From the NCBI RefSeq assembly GCF_900168125.1, contig NZ_FUZF01000022.1:1-64000 (forward strand): 64,000 nucleotides of DNA, in the 5' to 3' direction. This document shows, one piece after another, positions 40,412 to 50,145 of this stretch. Below the pieces are notes generated by a model that was given only the letters and a program-made list of their open reading frames with translations, was not told the DNA's origin and did no database searches. Numbering within the stretch: the stretch's first letter is position 1; each line of letters opens with the position of its first letter. The position numbers were made by a program, and so were the translations under genes. Origin of the DNA: Sphingobacterium nematocida (lineage in GTDB: Bacteria; Bacteroidota; Bacteroidia; Sphingobacteriales; Sphingobacteriaceae).

Positions 40412-41476
40412 ATGACCGTATTTCAAAAGCTACATCAGCCTACAGGGAGGCTGGTCTATAATAATGGGGAGGAATATCTTTTTTTTGGCGGTACCGCTTA
40501 TTTAGGTTTACTGGATAATCCAGATTATATTCAATTGTATAAAAAAGGGATAGATATTTATGGATTGAATAATGGTACTTCCCGTTCCAATAATGTACAG
40601 TTGGGTATATATAATGAGGCAGAGTATAGGTTGGCCACACGATTTGGTTTTGCTGATGCCGCTTTATTATCAAGTGGATATCTTGCCGCTCAAGTTGCTG
40701 TAAAGGCTTTGTCGCCAGGGCGAGAGGTAATATATGCTCCGGGAGCGCACCCTGCATTATGGCTTGATACAGCTTTGGAAGACAGCCGTAGATTTGTAGA
40801 ATGGCGCGATGAGACGATTAATTATATTAATCAATCCGTGCAAAAAGAATTTGTTATTATATCCAATACGTTGGATAATTTGACGCCTGGTTTTTATGAT
40901 TTTTCTCCCTTTGCTACGCAGTGTGATCCGGTAAAGCACTTGCTTTTTATTTTGGACGACTCGCATGGTTTAGGTGTTGTGAAGAGAGATGCTGTTTCTT
41001 TGGATCTTGGTTTTGCAGCTGATTTGGATAATATTGATGTCGTTATTGTTGCTTCTTTGGCAAAAGGGATGGGGACTGATGCGGGGGTTGTAATGGGGCC
41101 GGTCGATTGTGTTAAACAGATTAAAAAACATCCTATTTTTAGAGGAGCATCACCTCCGGCGCCTGCAGCGATTTACGCTCTTATAAATGGAGACGACCTC
41201 TACCATCAAGCATTTGATATATTACATCGGAATATCGAGTTTTTTGGTCTTAGGGTAAAAGCTAGTCCTAGGTTGAGTTGTATAAATGGTTTTCCGGTGT
41301 TTACCTCTAATGATCCTCATTTATACCGGTATCTTCTCCATAAGCATGTTCTTATTTCGAGTTTTCCTTATCCTTTCTCAAATAGTCCGCTGTTAAATCG
41401 TATTGTCATTTCCTCTTTACATAAGGAGGAAGATCTACAGTATCTAGCAGAAATGTATTTTATAAAACCTGAATAA
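40412..41476 (+). CDS. PLP-dependent alpha-oxoamine synthase-like enzyme (class II aminotransferase fold)
   Basis: A 354-residue fold-type I PLP enzyme. Hallmarks of the KBL/BioF/ALAS family: YLGLLDNPDY and NNGTSRSNNVQLG near 30-65; LLSSGYLAAQVA near 85; DDSHGLGVV at 182-190 with the PLP-contacting Asp and His; ASLAKGMGTDAGVVMGP with the Schiff-base Lys218. It is short for the family (usually ~390-400). The usual AOS motif H-x-N-x-x-S/T is replaced by H-P-A near residue 113. With a barrel-like protein upstream and no biotin genes here, the substrate is open; an AMP-like BioF call is not supported. The gene is the last of its operon. Confidence 0.82.
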   Translation: MTVFQKLHQPTGRLVYNNGEEYLFFGGTAYLGLLDNPDYIQLYKKGIDIYGLNNGTSRSNNVQLGIYNEAEYRLATRFGFADAALLSSGYLAAQVAVKALSPGREVIYAPGAHPALWLDTALEDSRRFVEWRDETINYINQSVQKEFVIISNTLDNLTPGFYDFSPFATQCDPVKHLLFILDDSHGLGVVKRDAVSLDLGFAADLDNIDVVIVASLAKGMGTDAGVVMGPVDCVKQIKKHPIFRGASPPAPAAIYALINGDDLYHQAFDILHRNIEFFGLRVKASPRLSCINGFPVFTSNDPHLYRYLLHKHVLISSFPYPFSNSPLLNRIVISSLHKEEDLQYLAEMYFIKPE

Positions 41477-41679
41477 ATATTTGAAAATCAGCAAAATAAT
41501 GGTAGATTTGCATCCGATTTAAAGTGCGTTCTAAACGCTTTTTCGGGGTAATCGTTTGAAAATGAAAAAAATATGTTGGATAAATGATCCGAAATATTTT
41601 TAAAGCTCATTTAAAAAAGATAATTTTGCAACCCCAAATGTGGGTTTAGGAGGAATAATATAATTACAGAATAATAGAT

Positions 41680-41973
41680 ATGACTAAAGCAGAAATTATT
41701 GCAGAAATCTCTAACAAGACTGGCTTAGAGAAGGTTGATGTACAAGAAACGGTTGAAGCGTTTTTCAAAGTTGTTAAAAATGCGATGATTGAAGGAGAGA
41801 ATGTATACGTTAGAGGGTTTGGAAGTTTTGTAGTAAAAAAGAGAGCAGAAAAGACGGCGCGTAATATTTCCAAAAACACAGCGATTATTATCCCTGAGCA
41901 CTTCGTGCCTAGTTTCAAACCAGCAAAAGTTTTTGTTGAGAAAGTGAAAAATGGTAATAAAGTAAAAAAATAG
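41680..41973 (+). CDS. HU/IHF family DNA-binding protein
   Basis: A 97-residue nucleoid protein. The fold is typical: TKAEIIAEISNKTGLEKVDV helices and a beta-ribbon arm beginning VYVRGFGSFVVKKRAEKTARN. The arm ends IIPEHFVPSFKPAKVFVEKV, and the prolines that intercalate into bent DNA are in this segment. The family sits in Bacteroidota as several paralogues, so I give no symbol. A -7 box TAATTTTG is at 41621-41628, with a T-run at the -33 position; the leader is about 50 bases. A TPR gene follows 13 bases on. Confidence 0.93.
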   Translation: MTKAEIIAEISNKTGLEKVDVQETVEAFFKVVKNAMIEGENVYVRGFGSFVVKKRAEKTARNISKNTAIIIPEHFVPSFKPAKVFVEKVKNGNKVKK

Positions 41974-41986
41974 TTAAATTCGCCCT

Positions 41987-42823
41987 ATGCTTAATACCAA
42001 ACAAATAGTAGTAATTGTATTAGTCGTTGTACTAATGGGGGGCTTATTGGCCCAGCCTATTAAAGGTTTGGTTGATAAGGAGCAGGGCAAAACAGAAGCT
42101 AGCGCAGAGAAACCATCTTCTATGTATACATTAAAGAGTGTTTCTGAATTAGCAAAACAAGGTATTAATTCTTCTCTATCCCAAGATATTTCCGCAATTG
42201 AAGCTCAGGCTGAGAAAGCAGAAGGTGAACAAAAAGTCGCGCTTCTAGAACAGTTAGTGGCTAAGTGGGACGATGTAGCAAAACCTATTCCACAGGCATT
42301 CATCTATCAGGAGTTGGCTCAGATCGCTCCAAAATTTGAATACTGGTTGAAGGCAGGAGATGCTTTTCGTGCTGGTTATACCAATCAACAGGATACGATG
42401 ATGGCTGCAGAATTGAATAAGTTTGCTATTGCTGCTTATGAAAAAGCAGTGGAATTGGATGCCAATAGTCTACCTGCGAAGATGGGACTAGGTGCAGCGC
42501 TTGTCACAGGGTCAAATAATCCTATGGCTGGTATAGCGTTACTTAGAGAAGTTGTTGCGGTAGAACCAAAAAATGTAGAAGCAAATAAAACGTTAGGTTT
42601 ATTCTCTATACGTTCTCAGCAGTTTGATAAAGCAATTGAGCGTTTCAAAACTGTAATTGAAGTAAAACCGGATGCAGAGTCTTACTTTTATTTAGCTACA
42701 AGCTACGAAAAAATCGGTCTTAAGAACGAAGCTATAGCTGCTTATCAAAAAAGCAAGGAAATAGCAGCAGATCCGACCTTATCTCAGTATATCGATCGTC
42801 AGATTGAAGCATTGAGTAAATAA
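41987..42823 (+). CDS. Membrane-anchored tetratricopeptide-repeat protein
   Basis: A 278-residue protein with one N-terminal transmembrane segment (residues ~6-26, VVIVLVVVLMGGLLAQPI) that works as a signal anchor. The rest is helical with TPR motifs at about 140-175 (AAYEKAVELDANSLPAKMGLG), 185-215 and 215-270 (AIERFKTVIEVKPDAESYFYL). No catalytic domain. TPR arrays bind other proteins. It is in an operon-like group with HU and the small basic protein, ahead of the RNase E/G gene, an order often seen in Bacteroidota. Function unknown. Confidence 0.8.
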   Translation: MLNTKQIVVIVLVVVLMGGLLAQPIKGLVDKEQGKTEASAEKPSSMYTLKSVSELAKQGINSSLSQDISAIEAQAEKAEGEQKVALLEQLVAKWDDVAKPIPQAFIYQELAQIAPKFEYWLKAGDAFRAGYTNQQDTMMAAELNKFAIAAYEKAVELDANSLPAKMGLGAALVTGSNNPMAGIALLREVVAVEPKNVEANKTLGLFSIRSQQFDKAIERFKTVIEVKPDAESYFYLATSYEKIGLKNEAIAAYQKSKEIAADPTLSQYIDRQIEALSK

Positions 42824-42866
42824 TAATTAACAAGATTCATTAACATTATTTAAAAACATTAAAGCT

Positions 42867-42956
42867 ATGCCAAGCGGAAAAAAAAGAAAAAGACACAAAA
42901 TGGCTACTCACAAACGTAAAAAACGTTTAAGAAAAAATAGACACAAGAAAAAATAG
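42867..42956 (+). CDS. 29-residue basic protein (AURKAIP1/COX24-like, probable ribosome-associated)
   Basis: A very small gene between the TPR gene and the RNase E/G gene. The product is 29 residues, with 19 Lys, Arg or His; it begins MPSGKKRKRHKMATHKRKKR and ends RHKKK. The pattern (KM-x-x-HK-x-K-K-R-L-R-K) resembles the C-terminal domain of mitochondrial ribosomal protein mS38 (AURKAIP1/COX24), for which short Bacteroidota homologues are annotated. It would bind rRNA. Gene finders with a length cutoff miss it. A strong terminator follows 42 bases downstream, so it is not read into the RNase gene. The assignment rests on composition and short motif, hence moderate confidence. Confidence 0.75.
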   Translation: MPSGKKRKRHKMATHKRKKRLRKNRHKKK

Positions 42957-42997
42957 TTCTTGTTGATAGTCTAAGGAGATTTATTTCCAAAGGCGCT

Positions 42998-43044
42998 ATA
43001 CAATCTATGGTAAACTTAGTTGTTTATCGTAGATTGTATTTTTT
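42998..43044 (+). terminator. Strong terminator between the small basic gene and RNase E/G gene
   Basis: 18-bp stem: 42998-43015 with 43022-43039 (ATACAATCTA... / ...TAGATTGTAT, two G-T pairs), 6-base loop TTAGTT, then six T. Shows that the RNase gene has its own promoter. Confidence 0.9.
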
Positions 43045-43121
43045 CATTAAACAAGTTTATGTTTCATTGGGATGATATAAGATAGTACGCGAGGTACTAT
43101 TGTCCCCAAATTTAGTAGCTG

Positions 43122-44675
43122 TTGGTAAAGGAATTAATTATCGATTCGACCCCCGAAAACGGGGTGACTATTGCTTTACTACAGGACAAGCAACTTGTAG
43201 AATTAAATAAGGAACAGGTAGACAATCATTTTTCGGTAGGGGATATATATCTTGGCCGAATCAAGAAAATCATGCCTGGATTGAATGCAGCATTTGTAGA
43301 TGTAGGCTACGACAAAGATGCCTTTTTGCATTATCTGGATTTAGGACCGCAAGTACAATCCTTACTTAAGCTTACGCGAGTAGTAAAGAACGGCAGTTAT
43401 CAAGAGAATCTGCTTAATAGTCTAAAGCTTGAAAAGGATATCGATAAGGCGGGTAAGATTTCGGAAGTATTAAGCCGGAACGTATTATTGCCTGTACAGA
43501 TAGCAAAAGAGCCAATATCAACAAAAGGTCCGCGACTTAGCTCGGATTTATCCATCGCTGGACGTTTTGTCGTACTTGTGCCTTTTTCAAGTTCTGTTTC
43601 CATTTCCAAGAAAATCAAAGGAAGTGCCGAGCGCTCACGACTCAAAAAGATTGTAGAAAGTATTAAACCTGCAAACTTTGGAGTCATCATACGTACGGTC
43701 TCTGAAGGAAAAGGAGTTGAAGAACTCCAGAAGGACCTTCTCGATTTGATTTCGAAGTGGGAGCTTTTTACCAAGCGCCTTAAAAAAGCTGAACCGCCAC
43801 AGAAAGTCTTAGGCGAAATGGATAGAGCATCTACCATTTTGAGAGACTTGCTCACTGACGAGTTCACTCATATATATGTTAATGATCCTGTTATATATGA
43901 AGAAACAAAGTCATATGTACAGGAGATTTCGCCGGAGCTGGAGAAGATTGTAAAACTTTATAAGCATAAAGAGCCAATCTTTGATCACTTTGGTGTCGAA
44001 AAGCAGATTAAGGCAGCTTTTGGCAAGACGGTTAATTTGCAAGGTGGTGCCTATTTAGTAATAGAACATACGGAGGCATTGCACGTCATTGACGTAAATA
44101 GTGGAAACCGGATTGCGAGTAAAGAAAACCAAGAAGATAATGCGCTCTTAGTAAACAAGGAAGCAGCAAGAGAAATTGCGAGACAATTACGATTGCGAGA
44201 CATGGGAGGTATAGTTGTAATAGACTTTATCGACATGCACAAGCCTCAAAATAGAAAAGAGCTGTATACCTATCTAAAGGAATGTATGAATGTAGATAGA
44301 GCTCGTCATACCATACTTCCGCCGAGTAAATTCGGCTTGGTACAAATCACGCGACAGCGCGTGCGTCCAGAAATGAGTGTAGTGACAAATGAGAAGTGTC
44401 CTGCTTGTGATGGTACGGGAGAAATTAGGTCAAGTATAGTATTGCTTGATGACATTGAAAACAACTTGAGTTTTATTCTCGAAGAGCAAAACGAAAAGGG
44501 AGTATCGTTATGTGTACACCCTTATATAGATGCCTACATTAAATCTGGGTTTATCTCTAAGCGAGTCAAGTGGTTTTTGAAATATGGGAAATGGATAAAG
44601 GTAAAACCTGTTCAATCCTATTATTTAACAGAATTTCATTTCTTCAATTCAAAGGATGAAGAGATAAAATTATAA
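43122..44675 (+). CDS. rng: Ribonuclease E/G family protein
   Basis: A 517-residue endonuclease that processes rRNA and degrades mRNA. Start is TTG 43122: an in-frame TAG at 43116 rules out an upstream ATG, and conserved sequence begins right at KELIIDSTPENGVTIAL. An S1 domain is at ~35-125 (GDIYLGRIKKIMPGLNAAFVDVG). The catalytic region is HVIDVNSGNR near 323, MGGIVVIDFIDM near 363 (metal Asp pair) and CPACDGTGEI near 427 (Zn-link Cys). It lacks the long C-terminal degradosome scaffold of E. coli RNase E, so RNase G is the closer match. A 7-bp hairpin (43082-43100) lies just before the gene. Confidence 0.94.
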   Translation: MVKELIIDSTPENGVTIALLQDKQLVELNKEQVDNHFSVGDIYLGRIKKIMPGLNAAFVDVGYDKDAFLHYLDLGPQVQSLLKLTRVVKNGSYQENLLNSLKLEKDIDKAGKISEVLSRNVLLPVQIAKEPISTKGPRLSSDLSIAGRFVVLVPFSSSVSISKKIKGSAERSRLKKIVESIKPANFGVIIRTVSEGKGVEELQKDLLDLISKWELFTKRLKKAEPPQKVLGEMDRASTILRDLLTDEFTHIYVNDPVIYEETKSYVQEISPELEKIVKLYKHKEPIFDHFGVEKQIKAAFGKTVNLQGGAYLVIEHTEALHVIDVNSGNRIASKENQEDNALLVNKEAAREIARQLRLRDMGGIVVIDFIDMHKPQNRKELYTYLKECMNVDRARHTILPPSKFGLVQITRQRVRPEMSVVTNEKCPACDGTGEIRSSIVLLDDIENNLSFILEEQNEKGVSLCVHPYIDAYIKSGFISKRVKWFLKYGKWIKVKPVQSYYLTEFHFFNSKDEEIKL

Positions 44676-44684
44676 AGAGATTAA

Positions 44685-44720
44685 AAAAGCTCCTCAATTT
44701 ACTTGAGGAGCTTTTCTTTT
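44685..44720 (+). terminator. Terminator after the RNase E/G gene
   Basis: AAAAGCTCCTCAA / TTGAGGAGCTTTT, 13-bp perfect stem with loop TTTAC, then T-rich. A-rich upstream flank suggests it may also stop minus-strand transcription from the Rrf2 gene. Confidence 0.9.
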
Positions 44721-44747
44721 ACGTAACGGTTAAACTATACTATAAAC

Positions 44748-45182
44748 CTAATCCAAACTCAATTCCTTTTCTTTATTAATTAAATGGGCGACACTGGTGT
44801 CGTTTAAGATCTGTAGCATGGCATTACGCACATCTACAAAGGTGTCTCGAATGCCACAGGCATGTTCTTCGGTACATTCTTCACAGGATCTGTAGAAATT
44901 AAGACTAACACAAGGTAACAAAGCAATAGGCCCATCAATGAGGCGCATTACCTGAGATAGATAAATGTCTTCTGGGGCCTTATTTAGGCTGTAACCACCA
45001 CCGGCACCTTTTTTAGAGTACAAAATCCCTGCGTTGCGCATTTCCAACAGGATTTGTTCCAAAAACTTTTTGGGGATACGTTCCTCCTCTGCTATCTTGA
45101 CAATTTGCATCGGCTCATTGCCATAATTCCGACCTAGCACCATGAGGGCTTTTATCGCATATTTAGTTTTCTTCGAAATCAT
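44748..45182 (-). CDS. Rrf2 family transcriptional regulator
   Basis: A 144-residue winged-helix regulator: SKKTKYAIKALMVLGRNY at the start, MQIVKIAEEERIPKKFLEQI recognition region, and LYSKKGAGGGYSLNKAPEDI wing. The Cys cluster is C-x8-C-x2-C-x6-C, in LPCVSLNFYRSCEEC and HACGIRD. This arrangement is close to the [2Fe-2S] site of IscR/NsrR-type members, so iron-sulfur, nitric oxide or cysteine sensing is likely. A box TATTTTTG (minus strand, 45209-45202) lies 20 bases before the ATG. Targets are unknown; no Fe-S biogenesis genes adjoin it. Confidence 0.9.
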   Translation of the reverse strand: MISKKTKYAIKALMVLGRNYGNEPMQIVKIAEEERIPKKFLEQILLEMRNAGILYSKKGAGGGYSLNKAPEDIYLSQVMRLIDGPIALLPCVSLNFYRSCEECTEEHACGIRDTFVDVRNAMLQILNDTSVAHLINKEKELSLD

Positions 45183-45229
45183 AATCTGTATTCTGTAGCC
45201 TCAAAAATACGAAATAATACGACAACTTA

Positions 45230-46870
45230 CTATTGTCCCAAGACCTCAACAATGGTGTGACCTATATTACCGTTAGGCTCCATAACATGAAGCAACGATG
45301 CTAGCGTAGGAGCAATGTCTACGACTTGAACGGATCGATTGCTCACACCAGGTTTGATACCCCAGCCCATAAATAATAATGGGATGTGTGAGTCGTAAGA
45401 AGACCATACACCATGTGTGGTGCCTGTACTACGTGGAGTGCCTGAATACCACTGCGGTTCTGCGATAATCTGGATAGCTCCACTATTTTTGCGGTTGTAC
45501 CCATTGATTATTTTCTCGCGTATAGGGGCTGGTAAAAACATGTTTTCTCCCTCTTCCATATCCACTACGTAGGCAATACCGTCCTGGCTTTTTAGATTTT
45601 TAATGATGGTTCTTTTTACCTGATTTATGTCTAGATCCAGCGAATCAATTAATTTATAGTCTAGATGAACCTGATAATTCATCAAGCTACGGACAAGTTT
45701 ATCGGAACCGAATTTTCCCTGTAATTCGTTATTTAATTCACGCTGTATCTGCCTAGTAAAGAGATAGCCTCCATTTCCTTTTTGGTCGGTATAGTATAAC
45801 GGATTATAAGAAGCTGCGTGGTCGGCTGTCAAGAAAAAAGTATAATTCCCTTTACCGACAGTCTTATCTAGATAAGCTAAAAAGTCTGCAATATCGCGAT
45901 CTAGGCGTAAATAGGTGTCTTCAATCTCTACGGCAGATAAAGAATAACGGTGCCCAACGTAATCTGTAGCCGATAGACTGACGCAAAGAAAATCTGTGTT
46001 ATTTGTTAGGTTGTTTCCCAAGTTTTCATGCTCGATTGCCGCTTTTGCAAAATCGAGTGTCAACGTATTCCCCTGTGGTGTTGTTTTTATCAATTCATAG
46101 CCTGCATCTTTCATCAGTTCCGATGTTTTTCTTGGAAATGTTGGAGATTTTTCGCCAGGCCATTTACCTTCATAGACGTTGTCGTCGGCAATACTATTTG
46201 TATAGGTTTTGAGCGGATATAGCGTATTCCAGTCTTGCTTAAGGTATTTTTCAGGAAGCTTCTGTTTGTTGAATTTACTGACCCATTTCGGTAGGTCTTT
46301 CATATAGAAGGTGCTGGATATCCAGTCTCCTGATTTGGCTTCAAACCAGTAAGCAGCATCAGCAAAGTGTCCTGCAGGGAGGATACCACCGCGGTCTTTA
46401 ATGGCGATACCAATTACCTTTGATTGAAAGTTGGTCGCCAATTTGAGTTGATCGGTGATTGTAGATGCCAATAGATTTCGAGGAGATTGTTTTCCCTCTT
46501 TCTCTGTTGTGCCTACTCCCTGTACATTGTCATCTTGCGTACAATACATAGGTTGGCCAGTAGATTGGATGATCCAATCGTTGCCGGCAATACCGTGAAT
46601 AGACGGAACGGAACCCGTATATACCGAGCTATGTCCGATAGCAGTGTAGGTTGGTATATAATTTATTAACGTATTTTCACAAGAAAATCCCTCCTTAAGA
46701 ATCCTTTTAAATCCATCGTTGCCATAGCGGTCTGCAAAGCGGTATAAATAATCCCAGCGCATTTGGTCTACCATCAATCCGACTACCAATTTAGGCCGTT
46801 CTACTTGAGCGTTTACATCTTTGACAGCCGTCAAAGCAAGTGCAAAAAAGAAGATAATATATTTTCTCAT
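45230..46870 (-). CDS. Secreted alkaline-phosphatase-superfamily phosphatase (PafA-like)
   Basis: A 546-residue protein with a signal peptide (first ~21 residues, ending VNAQ). Alkaline-phosphatase fold: VVGLMVDQMRWDYLYRF near 30 with the metal Asp, then the nucleophile Thr in IPTYTAIGHSSVYTG near 75, SATDYVGHRY near 300 with metal Asp and His, and FLTADHAASYNP near 345 with Asp-His. This architecture and the Thr nucleophile match PafA, the calcium-activated, phosphate-insensitive phosphatase of Bacteroidota. It would free inorganic phosphate from monoesters in the periplasm. The neighbours do not point to a different role. Confidence 0.88.
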   Translation of the reverse strand: MRKYIIFFFALALTAVKDVNAQVERPKLVVGLMVDQMRWDYLYRFADRYGNDGFKRILKEGFSCENTLINYIPTYTAIGHSSVYTGSVPSIHGIAGNDWIIQSTGQPMYCTQDDNVQGVGTTEKEGKQSPRNLLASTITDQLKLATNFQSKVIGIAIKDRGGILPAGHFADAAYWFEAKSGDWISSTFYMKDLPKWVSKFNKQKLPEKYLKQDWNTLYPLKTYTNSIADDNVYEGKWPGEKSPTFPRKTSELMKDAGYELIKTTPQGNTLTLDFAKAAIEHENLGNNLTNNTDFLCVSLSATDYVGHRYSLSAVEIEDTYLRLDRDIADFLAYLDKTVGKGNYTFFLTADHAASYNPLYYTDQKGNGGYLFTRQIQRELNNELQGKFGSDKLVRSLMNYQVHLDYKLIDSLDLDINQVKRTIIKNLKSQDGIAYVVDMEEGENMFLPAPIREKIINGYNRKNSGAIQIIAEPQWYSGTPRSTGTTHGVWSSYDSHIPLLFMGWGIKPGVSNRSVQVVDIAPTLASLLHVMEPNGNIGHTIVEVLGQ

Positions 46871-46959
46871 TGGAATAACTGTTTTAAAGGCAATGAAGCG
46901 TCTCTAAAAAGTGATTTAGAAGAACACCACATCTGTTTAAGGTTTTGTTGAAATACAAA

Positions 46960-49764
46960 TTAACCCTTTTTAAGGTGATTAATAAGAAATTGACCAGTAA
47001 AACTTTCTTTACAAGACGTTAGATTTTCTGGAGTGCCAGCAAAAACAACCTGTCCACCATTTTCGCCACCACCGGGACCGATATCGATGACCCAGTCTGC
47101 AGACTTAATCATATCCATATTATGCTCTATCACCAGTATGCTATTACCTAATGCAATCAGTGCGTCGAAAGACTTGAGTAATTTCTGTATATCATTAAAG
47201 TGTAGGCCTGTTGTCGGTTCATCGAAAATAAACAAGGTTTTCTTACTGTTATTCCCTTTGATTAAGAAGGAGGCCAGTTTTATCCGTTGAGCCTCTCCTC
47301 CGGATAGTGTGCTAGAAGATTGCCCCAACTTGATATACCCCAAACCAACATCCTGTAAAGGTTGTAATTTTGCCAGTACTTTCGGTTGATCTTTGAAGAA
47401 AATCAGTGCCTCATCTACGCTAAGTTCGAGGATATCTGATACCGATTTTTCTTGGTATTGTACATCTAAGACATGTTGTTTAAATCGCTTACCACCACAG
47501 GCTTCACATGGCAGTACAATGTCGGCCATAAATTGCATTTCAATTTTTACCTCACCGTCTCCTTGGCAGATATCACAGCGCCCGCCTTCTACATTGAATG
47601 AAAAAGCCGCTGGTTTTAATCCTCCGGCTTTTGCAGCAGGAAGGTTGGCGTACAATGCACGGATTTCATCCCAAGCTTTCACGTAGGTGACTGGATTGGA
47701 ACGAGAAGATCGGCCTATTGGATTCTGATCCACCATTTCTACTTGTTCAATCTGTTGGATATCACCTTCTATGCCATCAAACTGCCCGGTTTGTTCACCC
47801 GAGTAATTACCCATGGTCTTCTGAAGAGCTGGGTAAAGGATGCGTTTTACCAGTGATGTTTTGCCAGAGCCAGAGACACCAGTCACCACAGTAAATACAT
47901 GAAGTGGAAAATCTACTGTAACACCTTTTAAATTATTCTCTCTGGCTCCTTTTATAGTGATAGCATCAGTCCATTTGCGCCGGTGTTGGGGTATCGCAAT
48001 TTCCATCTTACCACTTAGGTATTGTCCTGTGAGTGATTTTTTATCTTTTAGAATCTGTTCGTAGTTTCCGGAAAAAATGAGCTCACCTCCATTGATGCCA
48101 GCCTCAGGTCCAATGTCAATCAGATAGTCTGCAGCTTCCATCATTTCCTGCTCGTGTTCGACAACGATCACCGTGTTGCCAATATCGCGTAGCGACTTCA
48201 GCACAGTAATAAGCTTTTGGGTATCTTTAGGATGAAGACCGATACTGGGTTCATCCAGTACATAAATAGATCCAACCAAGGAACTACCAAGAGATGTCGC
48301 TAAATTGATCCGTTGTGATTCTCCTCCGGAGAGGGTATTACTGAGACGATTCAAGGTTAGGTAACTCAAACCTACATCACACAAAAACTGAATGCGGTTT
48401 ATGATCTCCCATAACAGACGCTTAGCAATCTTGGCATCATTTGCTGAGAGGTTCAAACTGTTGAAAAACAGCAACGCTTGATCTATAGGAAGCAACACAA
48501 GATCTACAATAGACTTGCCCGCGATTTTGACATAAGTAGCGTCTTTACGTAGGCGACTGCCTTTACATTCTGGACAGTCAGTTTTACCACGGTAGCGAGA
48601 GAGCATGACCCGATATTGAATTTTATAGGTCTGTTCTTCTAGCTCTTGGAAAAAATCATTCAAGCCTCTGAAATATTTATTACCTGTCCAGAGTAATTCT
48701 TGTTGCGCTGTTGTCAAATCAGCATAAGCCCGATGTATAGGGAAATCAAATTTTATAGCGGTAGCAACAAGGGCATCAAGCCAAGTGCCCATTTTTTCAC
48801 CGCGCCAAGGCGCTAACGCACCATCGTATACTGACTTGCTTTTATCGGGAATGACCAAGTCAGGGTCAATGCCGATTACCTTGCCATATCCCTCGCAACG
48901 GCGACAAGCACCAAAAGGGTTGTTAAAACTGAAAAAGTTAGGTGTAGGCTCTTCAAATGTGATGCCGTCTAGTTCAAACTTATCGGAAAATGAAAAGCGT
49001 TGTCCTTCGATATCTACAGCACATTCACCTTTCCCTTCAAAATATGCCGTCTGTATCGAATCCGCAAGACGAGTAGTTGTATCATCTTCGCCATCTAGGC
49101 GGATTCGGTCTATTACAATTTCAATATCCCCCTCTTTAAAACTTTTGTTCGAAACCGATTTATCTTCAATAATTGACTCTACTTTTTCTACCTTGCCGTT
49201 AAAAAAAACACGGACAAATCCCTTTTGGAGTAGTAAAGACAATTCCTCTTTTAATTTGCGACCATTGGTCGGGTGTAAGGGGCTGAATAGCGTGATGGTG
49301 GAGTCTACAGGGTAAGTTAAAATTTTATCCACAATAGAAGAAACGGAATCCTTAGACACGACCTCGCCTGAAACGGGTGAGTAGGTTTTCCCAATACGGG
49401 CAAAAAGTAGTTTGAGGTAGTCATAAATCTCTGTAGATGTCCCTACGGTAGATCTTGGATTGCTTGTGATCACTTTTTGTTCAATAGCAATTGCTGGGGC
49501 GATACCTTTAATATAATCCACTTCCGGTTTGTGCATTCTCCCCATAAATTGGCGTGCATAGGAAGATAAACTCTCCACATAACGACGCTGCCCTTCGGCA
49601 TACAAGGTGTCAAAAGCCAAAGACGATTTGCCAGAACCGGACATGCCTGTGATCACGACCAGTTTGTTTTTTGGAATGTCAACATCGATGTTTTTCAGGT
49701 TGTTGACACGTGCCCCTTTGATTTGGATATGAGATTTTGGATTGTGCTCCTTCTTATTTTGCAT
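46960..49764 (-). CDS. uvrA: Excinuclease ABC subunit A
   Basis: A 934-residue ABC ATPase that finds bulky DNA damage for nucleotide excision repair. Two ATPase halves: Walker [16 protein letters not shown] (near 37) and [16 protein letters not shown] (near 640), with signatures [16 protein letters not shown] and [16 protein letters not shown]. Zinc fingers: [10 protein letters not shown] with CPECKGSRL, and [17 protein letters not shown] with CEACGGKR. Start ATG 49764 is preferred to the in-frame TTG at 49773, which lies in the box TAACTTTG (minus strand, 49778-49771). The mRNA would have a leader of few bases. Confidence 0.97.
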   Translation of the reverse strand: MQNKKEHNPKSHIQIKGARVNNLKNIDVDIPKNKLVVITGMSGSGKSSLAFDTLYAEGQRRYVESLSSYARQFMGRMHKPEVDYIKGIAPAIAIEQKVITSNPRSTVGTSTEIYDYLKLLFARIGKTYSPVSGEVVSKDSVSSIVDKILTYPVDSTITLFSPLHPTNGRKLKEELSLLLQKGFVRVFFNGKVEKVESIIEDKSVSNKSFKEGDIEIVIDRIRLDGEDDTTTRLADSIQTAYFEGKGECAVDIEGQRFSFSDKFELDGITFEEPTPNFFSFNNPFGACRRCEGYGKVIGIDPDLVIPDKSKSVYDGALAPWRGEKMGTWLDALVATAIKFDFPIHRAYADLTTAQQELLWTGNKYFRGLNDFFQELEEQTYKIQYRVMLSRYRGKTDCPECKGSRLRKDATYVKIAGKSIVDLVLLPIDQALLFFNSLNLSANDAKIAKRLLWEIINRIQFLCDVGLSYLTLNRLSNTLSGGESQRINLATSLGSSLVGSIYVLDEPSIGLHPKDTQKLITVLKSLRDIGNTVIVVEHEQEMMEAADYLIDIGPEAGINGGELIFSGNYEQILKDKKSLTGQYLSGKMEIAIPQHRRKWTDAITIKGARENNLKGVTVDFPLHVFTVVTGVSGSGKTSLVKRILYPALQKTMGNYSGEQTGQFDGIEGDIQQIEQVEMVDQNPIGRSSRSNPVTYVKAWDEIRALYANLPAAKAGGLKPAAFSFNVEGGRCDICQGDGEVKIEMQFMADIVLPCEACGGKRFKQHVLDVQYQEKSVSDILELSVDEALIFFKDQPKVLAKLQPLQDVGLGYIKLGQSSSTLSGGEAQRIKLASFLIKGNNSKKTLFIFDEPTTGLHFNDIQKLLKSFDALIALGNSILVIEHNMDMIKSADWVIDIGPGGGENGGQVVFAGTPENLTSCKESFTGQFLINHLKKG

Positions 49765-49811
49765 AACTTTCAAAGTTACGCATTTCTAAGACGCCAAGCG
49801 AAGGGACTCCC

Positions 49812-49964
49812 GCTATTTTTTTCTGAAAGTGTTTGTTCTTTAAGGACATCAAGAACTTTTTTCATCACAGTGTTCTTTATCGTAGGCATTCAAGAGCTCA
49901 CCCGCTACAATCGGGTTCGGTTCATGCCTGTTGGTGATCCAGTGGAATCATGAAAGTTTTTATT
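49812..49964 (+). repeat. Dispersed palindromic repeat, family B, copy 2
   Basis: 153 bases aligning with the reverse complement of 3968-4173 (see that copy for shared blocks). The central hairpin (49885-49928) is partly decayed: outer GGCAT/ATGCC and inner CCCG/CGGG arms remain around the same CTACAAT loop. It fills much of the 381-base gap between uvrA and the SRPBCC gene. The remaining ~180 bases before 50146 carry only a -7 box TAGGTTTG (50109-50116). Confidence 0.7.
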
Positions 49965-50145
49965 GATTAAGCGATGCGTTTGTATTCCCAGAGAATCTTT
50001 TACAGTTAACAGACCTTCGGATACTCGGGAACCTTGTGGAGTACTTATTTCGCTGGTGCTGAGTGACGTTTAATTTCAATTGAGCTCAGGTTAACAACAA
50101 ATTCGGATTAGGTTTGTTAATAACAAGGAACAAAGACTATAAATA

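Noticed and set aside
40412-41476. 8-amino-7-oxononanoate synthase (bioF)
   Set aside because: Family fold fits, but length, missing substrate motif and the neighbours do not support biotin synthesis.
48785-49315. 176-codon plus-strand open frame
   Set aside because: Antisense to uvrA, which has intact conserved motifs over the same bases; Ser/Pro-rich composition is a shadow effect.
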